Made by a program: the position numbers and the translations under genes | In this document: positions 31,782 through 40,530 of the stretch, one piece after another | Layout: each line of letters begins with the position of its first letter | How positions within the stretch are numbered: position 1 is the stretch's first letter | The notes under the pieces: generated by a model | What the model saw: only the letters and a program-made list of their open reading frames with translations | Database searches by the model: none | Told to the model about the DNA's origin: nothing | Assembly (NCBI GenBank): GCA_900199555.1 | Contig: FZQZ01000001.1 | Coordinates: forward strand, 557,245-621,244 | Direction of reading: 5' to 3' | From: Prevotellaceae bacterium MN60 | Lineage (GTDB): Bacteria; Bacteroidota; Bacteroidia; Bacteroidales; Bacteroidaceae | DNA length: 64,000 nucleotides

Positions 31782-33161
31782 TTATTGCATATCATATACA
31801 ACCTTCATCAGCTTCTTTCCTAGTTCATCGGCTGTTTCCATTGTTGCCGCCTCACTATATACGCGGATGATAGGTTCGGTATTCGACTTACGCAGGTGTA
31901 CCCAACGGTCGGGGAAGTCAATCTTCACACCATCGATATCGTTGACCTTTGCCGAAGCATCCTGTGCAAACATCTCCTTTACTTTAACGAGAATAGCATC
32001 CACATCCGTTTCTGGAGTCAGGTCAATACGATTCTTGGCTATCTTGTAGTGAGGCAGTGCCTTGCGCAGCTCACTTACCTTACAGCCCTTCTTAGCCAGT
32101 GATGTCAGGAACAGGGCGATACCTACCAGTGCATCACGACCATAGTGGCTCTCAGGATAGATAACTCCACCATTGCCCTCACCGCCGATAACGGCATTCA
32201 CCTCCTTCATCTTGGTAGTTACGTTGACCTCACCCACAGCAGCAGCGGCATACGTGCCACCATGCTTCTCAGTGATATCACGCAGCGCACGTGTTGAAGA
32301 AAGGTTGCTTACGGTATTACCCTTCGTCTGCGACAATACATAGTCGGCAACACTTACCAGCGTATATTCCTCGCCAAACATCTTACCATCTTCACGGATA
32401 AAGGCCAGGCGGTCAACATCTGGGTCTACAACGATACCCAAGTCATACTTACCAGTCTTCATCTCATCCATGATACCTGTCAGGTTCTTCTCCAATGGCT
32501 CAGGGTTATGAGCAAAGTCGCCCGTTACCTCACCATTCAGGAACTGATAGCTGACACCCAGTTTATCCAACAACTTGGGCAGGATGAGTCCACCAACAGA
32601 GTTGATGCTATCCACACATACCTTGAAGTTGGCCTTCTTGATAGCCTCAACATCCACCAACTTCAGGTCGAGTACCGACTGAACATGACGGTCGTCATAG
32701 CTATTATCAATGGTAACATGACCCAACTGATCTACATCAGCATAGTTGAAGTCTTCCTTTTCAGCAATCTCCAACACCTTGTTACCATCAGCAGCAGTCA
32801 GGAATTCGCCCTCACTATTCAATAGCTTCAGCGCATTCCACTGACGGGGATTGTGCGAAGCCGTGATGATGATACCGCCATCGGCACCACTCATACGTAC
32901 AGCCAGCTCAGTGGTTGGTGTGCTGGCATAGCCGATGTCAAGTACATCATAGCCCATGCCAACCAAAGTGCCGCATACAATGTCGCGCACCATGTGGCCA
33001 GAGATACGTCCGTCGCGTCCCACCACGATACGTCCCGTCTTGCGAGGGATAAAGGTGGCGTATGCCGTAGTAAACTTAACGATGTCTAGAGGATTAAGTG
33101 TGTCTCCCGTGCGTCCACCGATAGTACCGCGGATGCCGGAAATAGATTTAATCAATGTCAT
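31782..33161 (-). CDS. glmM: Phosphoglucosamine mutase
   Basis: The 459-residue protein shows MTLIKSISGIRGTIGGRTGD, the phosphoserine loop GGIIITASHNPRQWNALK near residues 96-112, the metal loop IVVDPDVDRLAFI near residue 244, EGNGGVIYPESHYGRDALV near residue 327 and the C-terminal phosphate-binding RKSNTEPIIRVYSEA. It converts glucosamine-6-phosphate to the 1-phosphate for UDP-GlcNAc. Bacteroidota also have broad alpha-D-phosphohexomutases of the same family, so a phosphomannomutase role is possible. It follows the DUF4827 gene by 9 bases. Confidence 0.88.
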   Translation of the reverse strand: MTLIKSISGIRGTIGGRTGDTLNPLDIVKFTTAYATFIPRKTGRIVVGRDGRISGHMVRDIVCGTLVGMGYDVLDIGYASTPTTELAVRMSGADGGIIITASHNPRQWNALKLLNSEGEFLTAADGNKVLEIAEKEDFNYADVDQLGHVTIDNSYDDRHVQSVLDLKLVDVEAIKKANFKVCVDSINSVGGLILPKLLDKLGVSYQFLNGEVTGDFAHNPEPLEKNLTGIMDEMKTGKYDLGIVVDPDVDRLAFIREDGKMFGEEYTLVSVADYVLSQTKGNTVSNLSSTRALRDITEKHGGTYAAAAVGEVNVTTKMKEVNAVIGGEGNGGVIYPESHYGRDALVGIALFLTSLAKKGCKVSELRKALPHYKIAKNRIDLTPETDVDAILVKVKEMFAQDASAKVNDIDGVKIDFPDRWVHLRKSNTEPIIRVYSEAATMETADELGKKLMKVVYDMQ

Positions 33162-33170
33162 AATGTATAT

Positions 33171-33833
33171 TTATCTTACTCTTTCGTAGCTAATCTCGTA
33201 GAAACAAGGTACTACGCTTGATGATGCGTCGGCAGTACCCTGTGAGTGAGGCACAATAAGGCGTACCTTAGCAGTCTCCTCATCCAAGTTCTCTGGGCGT
33301 CCTATCTTCACATAGTTCAGAGGCACCAGCCATCCGCCAGGTACCGATGTAGAACCATGATACTGGACCATCATGCCACCCAAGAACGAAGCTGTGATGG
33401 TGGTACCATTACGTGTCACGCTCATCTTGTCAAGATACTGTGATACGTCCATGCTACCCGTTGTGGTAGAGAGATAGGCATGCGTATCGTTGCGTACTAA
33501 AATAGAGTCTGTCTGAATATTCTTCTCGTAGAAGCGACACAACACATTCACCTTCTTGTTCTCCTCCAGTATCTCGCCACATCCCTCACGTACTATCTGC
33601 ATATACACGCCATTACGACTGAAGCGTACATACTGATTGCTATTCAGGTCGGTGGTATAGCCCTGAGCCTTGAAAGTCTCCTCGCTAATCACCTGAATGC
33701 CCTCTTTGGCAATGAAGCGTTCGATAGCGTCACGCTCTTTCTCCTTCATATCCGAGTAGGTTTCGTAGTCATTACAGCTGGTTGTCAGCACAAGGGCGAG
33801 CAACAACACTATTGCATATGAGATTTTTTTCAT
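33171..33833 (-). CDS. DUF4827 lipoprotein
   Basis: The 220 residues begin MKKISYAIVLLLALVLTTSC (lipobox, Cys20), then the DUF4827 pattern TYSDMKEKERDAIERFIAKE and IQVISEETFKAQGYTTDL. Proteins of this family are Bacteroidales lipoproteins with an FKBP-like fold in some predictions; the function is unknown. The ATG at 33833 is chosen for the signal peptide; an ATG 9 bases upstream is possible. Its promoter belongs to the repeated module shared with recF. It is transcribed together with glmM. Confidence 0.85.
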   Translation of the reverse strand: MKKISYAIVLLLALVLTTSCNDYETYSDMKEKERDAIERFIAKEGIQVISEETFKAQGYTTDLNSNQYVRFSRNGVYMQIVREGCGEILEENKKVNVLCRFYEKNIQTDSILVRNDTHAYLSTTTGSMDVSQYLDKMSVTRNGTTITASFLGGMMVQYHGSTSVPGGWLVPLNYVKIGRPENLDEETAKVRLIVPHSQGTADASSSVVPCFYEISYERVR

Positions 33834-33849
33834 TTCTATCATTCTTTAA

Positions 33850-33965
33850 TCAATTCGGCCACAAAGTTACAAATAAGCGAGGACAATACAAAATAAAGAA
33901 ACATTTTTTTATTTTTATTGTCGAGCGGAAGTACCTTCGACGAAGACAAAGTTACAAAATATCAC
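33850..33965 (-). promoter_or_regulatory. Promoter module of the DUF4827-glmM operon
   Basis: On the minus strand TTTG (33889-33892), 19 bases and TAACTTTG (33862-33869), with the spacer TCCTCGCTTATTTG. The upstream part contains a second TAACTTTG box and an AAGGTACTTCCGCTCGACAA segment that aligns with the recF module. Confidence 0.8.
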
Positions 33966-34039
33966 TCTATAAACATACGAATTCCCTCGTCAGACATCTA
34001 TTCTAACGAGGGAATACTTATATAACAAATCGTGTCTTT

Positions 34040-35083
34040 TTACTTCTTCAATGTGTCTTCAAAGGCAACCAATGCTTTTTTTACTATCTCAACTGCCTCA
34101 TCAAGCGAACAGTTCAGTCGTCCACCTGAAGCGTTCAGATGTCCGCCACCATTAAAGAAGCGTGCAGCTACTTCGTTGCATGGGAAGTCATCTACCGAGC
34201 GCAGACTTACCCAGATCGTGTTATCGCGGTCAGTATCCTCACGCAAGGAGATGCTTAACTTCAAACCTTTAATTTGCAGTGGCATATTCACCAATCCTTC
34301 AGCATCACCCTTGATAAAATGAAAACGTTTTAAATCTTCTCTAGACAAGGTATAGAATGCTGCATGTCGCTTCTCATCTACTACCAAGCGATTACACAAC
34401 ACATGCCCCACCAAGCGTAAGCGATGTTCGCTATAGTTATGATATACGTTGCGATAAATCTTGTCCTTATCTATTTGCTTGGTGAGCAGCTGGCTGATGA
34501 TAAGGAAGATGTCGGGATGGTTGGAGTTATAGGTAAATCCACCCGTATCGGTCATCATACCACAGTAGATAGGACCGGCAAAGTGCTTACCCAACTGCTC
34601 AAAATAGCCCAACTGCCATACTACGCGGAACACCAGTTCGGCAGTAGAAGAGGCTTCTGGGTGAGAGACACAGACCGTAGCATCGATGTCGGGCTCTGGA
34701 TGGTGGTCAATAAGCACCTTCTTCGCAGGCGAGCTAGCTAGTGCTGATGCCATCTCATCGGTACGTGAAAAGGCATTGAAGTCTAAGCAGATAATCAAGT
34801 CGGCTATCTTCAATACCGTATCTACATACTCTGGGCGCTTATCGTAGCGTACTAACTTCTCCGAGTTGGGCAGCCAATGCAGGTAGTCGGGATACTGATC
34901 GGGCACCACCATCAAGGGTTCCTTACCCATCTGGCGGAGCACCTCACCCATAGCCAACATAGAGCCCAGTGCATCACCGTCAGGATTCTGATGACAGCAA
35001 AGCACCACCGTCTGTGTATTTTCAAGCAGGGAGCGCAGTGTGCTGCACTCCCCGTCTGTCATGATGTCCTTCAGCATCGGCAT
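34040..35083 (-). CDS. nrnA: Bifunctional oligoribonuclease/pAp phosphatase (NrnA-like DHH phosphoesterase)
   Basis: The 347-residue protein has a DHH domain with CCHQNPDGDALGSMLAM near residue 30, ADLIICLDFNAFSR near residue 93 and VLIDHHPEPDIDA near residue 120 (the DHH motif) and a C-terminal DHHA1 domain with ARFFNGGGHLNASGGRL near residue 308 (GGGH). NrnA degrades short RNA to mononucleotides and cleaves 3'-phosphoadenosine 5'-phosphate. It overlaps the nucleotidyltransferase gene by 1 base and is the last gene of a five-gene minus-strand run beginning at 41445. Confidence 0.9.
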   Translation of the reverse strand: MPMLKDIMTDGECSTLRSLLENTQTVVLCCHQNPDGDALGSMLAMGEVLRQMGKEPLMVVPDQYPDYLHWLPNSEKLVRYDKRPEYVDTVLKIADLIICLDFNAFSRTDEMASALASSPAKKVLIDHHPEPDIDATVCVSHPEASSTAELVFRVVWQLGYFEQLGKHFAGPIYCGMMTDTGGFTYNSNHPDIFLIISQLLTKQIDKDKIYRNVYHNYSEHRLRLVGHVLCNRLVVDEKRHAAFYTLSREDLKRFHFIKGDAEGLVNMPLQIKGLKLSISLREDTDRDNTIWVSLRSVDDFPCNEVAARFFNGGGHLNASGGRLNCSLDEAVEIVKKALVAFEDTLKK

Positions 35084-36024
35084 TAGAACAGTTTGTTAGG
35101 ATAAACTCCCTCGTTCACTAACTGCTGAATACGATCTACCGTAGACTGGCGGTCAGCAGCATAAGTAACACCAAACCACTTAGAAGTAGTGTCAAGCACT
35201 TGTACAGTAGCTGTACCATCGTTGATAAGCTTGTTAACCATCAAAGGAATAAAGAACTCAGCCTTCAGGTTCTCCATATTCTTCGGATCACTCAGGAACT
35301 CTTTGAAGTATTCCTCACTATACTCGAAGTAATCGGGAGTGAAGCCCCAGAAGTTCATAGATACAGGGGTAGTGTCTTCTACAGCCACCCATTTACCATT
35401 CTCATCCTTATAGCGGATAGCCTCTGTAGCAGCACCAGCATTAGAACCATCTTCTGCACAACGTACAATCTCGGTACGCTCTACAACTGTTGTCAGATGA
35501 CCTTCAGCATTCTTTGAACAGATGCCACGAGCCACCGTACCATTCTCACTCAGCGTATTGCCTACACGGAAGCCCACCATTGCATACTGGTTCTTAGCAC
35601 CCTCGGGCAGACTACTTAGATACTTACCCATTACCATGAATGCATCGCGATTGTAGAAGTCATCGCAGTTAATCACACAGAAAGGCTCCTTAATAACATC
35701 CTTACCCATCAGCACTGCATGGTTTGTTCCCCAAGGCTTCTGACGACCTTCGGGCACATTGAATCCTTCGGGCAGTGCATCAAGAGCCTGGAAACAGAGC
35801 TCGCACTGTACCTTACCCTCATACTTAGCGAGAATCTGGGTACGGAACTGCTCCTCGAAATCCTTACGGATAACCCATACTATCTTACCAAAACCTGCCT
35901 CAATGGCATCGTAAATACTGTAATCCATAATGGTCTCACCATTGGGGCCCAGACCGTCGAGCTGCTTCAAGCCACCATAACGGCTACCCATACCTGCAGC
36001 TAAAAGAAATAATGTTGGTTTCAT
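35083..36024 (-). CDS. Sugar-phosphate nucleotidyltransferase
   Basis: The 313 residues start with the nucleotidyltransferase signature MKPTLFLLAAGMGSRYGGLK, and continue with the DxD-type CVINCDDFYNRDAF near residue 114. The catalytic cation and nucleotide sites are kept. Compared with RmlA or GlmU, the C-terminal region is short and lacks a left-handed beta helix, so it is probably a monomeric NDP-sugar pyrophosphorylase; the sugar is unknown. The gene lies between GH2 and nrnA with gaps of 6 and -1 bases, so these are translated from one mRNA. Confidence 0.8.
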   Translation of the reverse strand: MKPTLFLLAAGMGSRYGGLKQLDGLGPNGETIMDYSIYDAIEAGFGKIVWVIRKDFEEQFRTQILAKYEGKVQCELCFQALDALPEGFNVPEGRQKPWGTNHAVLMGKDVIKEPFCVINCDDFYNRDAFMVMGKYLSSLPEGAKNQYAMVGFRVGNTLSENGTVARGICSKNAEGHLTTVVERTEIVRCAEDGSNAGAATEAIRYKDENGKWVAVEDTTPVSMNFWGFTPDYFEYSEEYFKEFLSDPKNMENLKAEFFIPLMVNKLINDGTATVQVLDTTSKWFGVTYAADRQSTVDRIQQLVNEGVYPNKLF

Positions 36025-36030
36025 AATGTT

Positions 36031-38484
36031 CTATTTATTATCTTTAATATTTAATTTTATTGTCTTCGATATCTTTCTCGTCTTATCCTTCACGGTCAGT
36101 GTAAGCACACCAGCCTGCTTAGCGCTACGCACCACTACCACGAGTTGTCCCTTGAAGAGCTTCATCGTGGGCTGCTTAAACGACTCCAGCGAGGTAGCAT
36201 CACCATTACATACTGCCTCAAAACTACCGGCACCAACCACCTCAAAGTCCAACTGGTCGTCGGCATCGGGGATAAGGGTACCCTGCTTATCGGTCAGTGA
36301 TACGGTAACAAAAGCCAAATCCTCGCCATCAGCATCAAGGCTGGCAGCGTCATGCTGTGTCCATACATCCAGCTTCAGCTGTGCTGGCTTACCTGCAGTA
36401 CGCATGGTCTTCTCACCTACCTTGTTGTCGTTGGCATCATACACCACCACCTTCACTTCTCCCGGCTCATACTTCACGTTGTTCCAGCGCAAGCGATAGC
36501 GATCCAATCGCTCTGCAGGGTTCTTGCTTATCTTGCCCTGACTCTTGCCATTGACAAAGAGTTCGGCAGTGGGATAGTCGGTATAACAATATACGGGCGT
36601 CACCTCTCCTACCCTGCTCTTTCCCCACGTCCAGTGTGGCAACAGGTGGATGGTGTGTGCCTGCTTATTCCAATGTGAACGATACAGATAGTAACGGTCT
36701 TTGGGCAGACCAGCCAAGTCACAGATGCCAAAATAACTACTGCGCGAAGGCCAATATTCATCATAAGGCGAGGGTTCGCCCAGATAGTCATAGCCCGTCC
36801 ATACGAACTCACCTATTACCCACTTATAGTCATCTTGCCAGCACCAGTCGTCATCAGGCAGATTAGACCACGGGCAGTAGTCTAAGTCATATCCTGAGCA
36901 TTGTCCGTCGGTACCCTTGATAGCATTGGGATCGTAGGTACCAGCATAAGAGAACTTTTCACCGTTATTATTGGGCTCTGCAGGGAAATGGTACACACCA
37001 CGCGAACTCACCGTTGAAGCTGTCTCTGAGCCCAACAAGAATCCTTGTGGCAAGCGTTTGATACCATCGGCATAGCGATGCAGACGATAGTTGAAGCCTG
37101 GTACATTCATCGCCTGCATGGTACCAGCATTGAGGGCACCATCAGGATTATCCAATCCTTGTGTTACAGGACGAGTAGGATCAAGACTATTACATAGCGC
37201 CTGCAGACGAATACTCATCAGTCTGCCTTCCTCACTCCACTGCTCAGGAATCTCATTGCCTATTGACCACATGATGATACTGGGATGATTGCGATGAGCC
37301 ACTACAAGGTTGGTAATATCCTTCTCTGCCCACTCGTTGAAGAAACGGGCATAGCCATTTTTGCACTTAGGATATTGCCACATATCAAACGACTCTGCCA
37401 TCACCATCATACCCAGCGAGTCGCAAATATCCATCTGCCACTGACTCGGCATATTGTGAGAAGTACGGATGGCATCACAGCCCATGGCTTTCATCATCTT
37501 CACCTGACGTATCAGGGCAGCCTTATTCACGGCAGCACCCAATGGACCAAGGTCGTGGTGCAGACAAACGCCCTTGATTTTGCGAGACACACCATTCAGC
37601 TGGAAACCCTTTTCGCGACTTACCTTGATGGTGCGGATGCCCGTCTTGATAGTTTTGCTGTCTATCACATTGCCAGCCTTCAGTAATTGCACTTTCAACT
37701 GATACAGATAGGGAGTCTCAGGAGTCCATAACAGAGCATTAGCTATCGTGAACTTACCATACACCTTTCCATCGTTCTCAATACGGATATCCTGCCCACC
37801 AACCTTCTCTCCGTTAGGACTAATCAGCATCATCTTGGCTATCATGCTCTTGTCGGCATTCGCCACCCGCATTTCAGCCTCAACAACGGTCTTACCCTGT
37901 TCTATACTGATGGTGCGGAAGTAGATACTCCAATCATCGATATGTGCTTTCTGGGTCGTAATGAGCGTCACAGGACGATATAGTCCTGCACCAGGATACC
38001 AGCGCGAGCTCTCTTCCAGATTCTGTAAATCCACCTCCAACAGGTTATCACCTGCTTTCATATAGGGTGTCAGGTCTATTCGGAAAGTATTATATCCATA
38101 GGCCCACTGGCCAGCCAGCTGACCATTGAGGTATACCTTTGGTTCCGACATCGCTCCATCGAACAACAGTTCGGCACGCTCTGTCCCCTGCGGGATAGTC
38201 AGAATACGTTTGTAGTGTCCCTCGCCAATCCAAGGGAGTGCGCCTGAGCGCCCACTTTTCTCTGTAGCCTCCGTCTCGCCATTCTGCGCGATAGCCACAC
38301 GTTGCAAGTCCCACTTCTTGTCAAATGGCCCTGCGATAGCCCAGTCGTGCGGAATATTTACCTCCTTCCACGTCTGTTTGTCGCGTGAGAACTGCCAGCC
38401 ATCGCTTAGTAGCATCTCCTTGCGCTGTCCCATCATTGAAAGGGAAGCAGCCAAAAGCAGCGTTGTCAAATAATACTTCTTCAT
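36031..38484 (-). CDS. Secreted glycoside hydrolase family 2 (beta-galactosidase type, with DUF4982)
   Basis: The 817-residue protein has a signal peptide (MKKYYLTTLLLAASLSMMG), a GH2 sugar-binding domain (WQFSRDKQTWKEVNIPHDWA; GAGLYRPVTLI near residue 170) and a TIM barrel with the acid/base Glu in IMWSIGNEIPEQW (about residue 409) and the probable nucleophile Glu in LLGSETAST (about 485). The C-terminal part contains EFVWTGYDYLGEPSPYDEYW and a DUF4982/Ig-like tail. It removes terminal beta-galactosides or related sugars outside the inner membrane. The start at 38484 is chosen for the signal peptide. It lies 28 bases after dsbD. Confidence 0.9.
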   Translation of the reverse strand: MKKYYLTTLLLAASLSMMGQRKEMLLSDGWQFSRDKQTWKEVNIPHDWAIAGPFDKKWDLQRVAIAQNGETEATEKSGRSGALPWIGEGHYKRILTIPQGTERAELLFDGAMSEPKVYLNGQLAGQWAYGYNTFRIDLTPYMKAGDNLLEVDLQNLEESSRWYPGAGLYRPVTLITTQKAHIDDWSIYFRTISIEQGKTVVEAEMRVANADKSMIAKMMLISPNGEKVGGQDIRIENDGKVYGKFTIANALLWTPETPYLYQLKVQLLKAGNVIDSKTIKTGIRTIKVSREKGFQLNGVSRKIKGVCLHHDLGPLGAAVNKAALIRQVKMMKAMGCDAIRTSHNMPSQWQMDICDSLGMMVMAESFDMWQYPKCKNGYARFFNEWAEKDITNLVVAHRNHPSIIMWSIGNEIPEQWSEEGRLMSIRLQALCNSLDPTRPVTQGLDNPDGALNAGTMQAMNVPGFNYRLHRYADGIKRLPQGFLLGSETASTVSSRGVYHFPAEPNNNGEKFSYAGTYDPNAIKGTDGQCSGYDLDYCPWSNLPDDDWCWQDDYKWVIGEFVWTGYDYLGEPSPYDEYWPSRSSYFGICDLAGLPKDRYYLYRSHWNKQAHTIHLLPHWTWGKSRVGEVTPVYCYTDYPTAELFVNGKSQGKISKNPAERLDRYRLRWNNVKYEPGEVKVVVYDANDNKVGEKTMRTAGKPAQLKLDVWTQHDAASLDADGEDLAFVTVSLTDKQGTLIPDADDQLDFEVVGAGSFEAVCNGDATSLESFKQPTMKLFKGQLVVVVRSAKQAGVLTLTVKDKTRKISKTIKLNIKDNK

Positions 38485-38512
38485 CGTCTTTAGTTTTGGT
38501 AATGTATATTTT

Positions 38513-40507
38513 TTACTTGTCACTTGTCACTTTCCTTGCTCCTTCCTGCAGAAAGTCCACATAGGCGGCAACATCCTCGTTATAGCCTCTGCCTGGCATC
38601 AACAGTTGTCCCTCATTATCGAGCAACACATAGTATGGCTGAGCATTGGTGCCAAACTTATGACTCTGCAGATAGCTCCACTTTGCACCCACCGTGCGCA
38701 GCGTTTTAGTATTGCCCTGTGCATCCTTCACTTCGATAGGTTCAGCAAGAGGAGTCTTATCGTCTACATAGAGTGAAATCAAAACATAGTCTTTCGTCAA
38801 CAGGTCTGCCACACGAGGATCAGTCCATACGGCAGCCTCCATCTTACGACAGTTCACACAACCGAAGCCTGTAAAGTCAACGATAACGGGCTTACCCTCT
38901 CTTTTGGCTACCTCCATACCTTCGTCATAATCGCGGAAGCGAGCCTCCACAACTTTATTATTGAGATTGAAGTCCTGTGTATTCATAGGAGGAGCAAAAG
39001 CACTTACAGCCTTACAGGGAGCGCCCCACAAACCAGGAATCATATATACGGCAAAGGCCAGCGATGCGATACCACCCATAATACAAGCTACAGGCATGGG
39101 ACGATGGAGTTCGCCACCTATCTCATCGCTTCTGAACTTCAGCCAGCCACAGAGGTAAGCCCCCAACAAGCCGAAAATAACAATCCACAGTGAGAGGAAT
39201 ACCTCACGATCGAGGATATGCCAACCATAAGCCAAGTCTGCTACGCTCAAAAACTTCAGGGCAAAAGCCAATTCAACGAATCCGAGCACCACCTTCAGCG
39301 TGTTCATCCATGAGCCAGACTTGGGAGCCTGCTGCAACCATGAGGGGAACAAAGCGAAGAGGGTGAAAGGCAATGCCAGTGCTATCGCAAAGCCAAACAT
39401 TCCTACTGCTGGTGCCAACCATCCATTGCTGGTAGCAGCCTCAACCAATAGCAATCCGATAATCGGTGCTGTGCAAGAGAAGGATACCAGCACCAAAGTA
39501 AATGCCATCAGGAAGATGCTCAGATAACCACTGGTAGCAGAAGCCTTATTGTCAACAGCATCAGCCCATCCACTGGGCAGTTTGATTTCGAACCATCCGA
39601 AGAATGACAGCGCAAATACTACCAACAACAGGAACAGGAATACGTTGAATACCGAATTGGTTGACATGGCATTCAGCGTGTCTGAACCAAAGATGGCAGT
39701 TACCAGCAATCCCAGCGTCAGATAGATTACCACGATGCTCAATCCGTAAGTCAGCGCATCACGCAGTCCTTTCTTTCGGTCTGTCTTGGCACGCTTCAAG
39801 AAGAAGCTTACCGTCATAGGGATGATAGGCCAGATGCAAGGCATCATCACAGCCAGCAAGCCACCGACAAATCCCATCAATAAAATGTAGAGAAGGGAAC
39901 GATTACTCAAATCATTCCCGTCATTATTCTGTATATCATCTACAGGTGCCCACCACGCATCTACTGCTGCCGAGCCTACTGTATCTGTCTGCTGAACCAT
40001 TGAGGTATCCTTCTCTAGGCTATCTTTAGCCTCCTCCAGTGGGGGGAGGTTGGAGGAGGCATCCCCTTCTTTCTTAAACGCTACTTCAGTTGGTGGCAAA
40101 CACATCTCGTCGTTGCAGGCACCAAACTCCAAGTAACAGTCTATGGTATATTTCGCTTTGGTGAAACGGATACGCTGAACAAACTCTGCTTTCTTCTCAA
40201 AGAAGCGTAGCTCCATGCCAAACATCTTATCGTATTGTTTGATGACATTGCCACGAGGCTTCAACTTACCCACTTTCTCTGCACCTTCCATTTTCACCAC
40301 GTTAAAGGTTGCCGAGATAGGTCCATCGTTACCCATATCGGTAGAATAAACATGCCATCCGTTATCTATTGTGGCACTAAAAACAATCTCTGCCTCGCCA
40401 TCCTTCAGCATCTTCAGCTTTGATGTGAAGTGTACGGGGTCAACCATCTGTCCTTGGGCTATCAACGCAAAAAGCGCTACCCAAAGGGTAATCATAAGTC
40501 TTTTCAT
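38513..40507 (-). CDS. dsbD: Thiol:disulfide interchange protein DsbD family
   Basis: The 664 residues begin with a signal peptide (MKRLMITLWVALFALIAQG), then a DsbD-alpha-type domain (about 20-150), eight predicted transmembrane helices (about 205-490, with AVMMPCIWPIIPMTVSFFL carrying one redox Cys and VSFSCTAPIIGLLLVEA the other) and a C-terminal thioredoxin-like domain with DFTGFGCVNCRKME near residue 552. The protein passes electrons from cytoplasmic thioredoxin to the periplasm. The linker with SSNLPPLEEAKDSLEKD (about 149-165) is encoded by a CTCC/GGAGG palindrome. The last codons (KVTSDK) come from a heptamer tract. Confidence 0.92.
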   Translation of the reverse strand: MKRLMITLWVALFALIAQGQMVDPVHFTSKLKMLKDGEAEIVFSATIDNGWHVYSTDMGNDGPISATFNVVKMEGAEKVGKLKPRGNVIKQYDKMFGMELRFFEKKAEFVQRIRFTKAKYTIDCYLEFGACNDEMCLPPTEVAFKKEGDASSNLPPLEEAKDSLEKDTSMVQQTDTVGSAAVDAWWAPVDDIQNNDGNDLSNRSLLYILLMGFVGGLLAVMMPCIWPIIPMTVSFFLKRAKTDRKKGLRDALTYGLSIVVIYLTLGLLVTAIFGSDTLNAMSTNSVFNVFLFLLLVVFALSFFGWFEIKLPSGWADAVDNKASATSGYLSIFLMAFTLVLVSFSCTAPIIGLLLVEAATSNGWLAPAVGMFGFAIALALPFTLFALFPSWLQQAPKSGSWMNTLKVVLGFVELAFALKFLSVADLAYGWHILDREVFLSLWIVIFGLLGAYLCGWLKFRSDEIGGELHRPMPVACIMGGIASLAFAVYMIPGLWGAPCKAVSAFAPPMNTQDFNLNNKVVEARFRDYDEGMEVAKREGKPVIVDFTGFGCVNCRKMEAAVWTDPRVADLLTKDYVLISLYVDDKTPLAEPIEVKDAQGNTKTLRTVGAKWSYLQSHKFGTNAQPYYVLLDNEGQLLMPGRGYNEDVAAYVDFLQEGARKVTSDK
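38514..38535. repeat. Heptamer tract at the dsbD stop codon
   Basis: On the minus strand AAGTGAC-AAGTGAC-AAGTAAA overlaps the last coding triplets and the TAA stop of dsbD. Confidence 0.6.
40028..40064. repeat. G+C-rich palindrome inside dsbD
   Basis: TAGCCTCCTCCAGTGGGGGG followed by AGGTTGGAGGAGGCAT, an inverted repeat read in frame as a Pro/Glu-rich linker between the periplasmic and membrane domains. Confidence 0.65.
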
Positions 40508-40530
40508 GTTATGTGTTTTAAAATTCAGTT

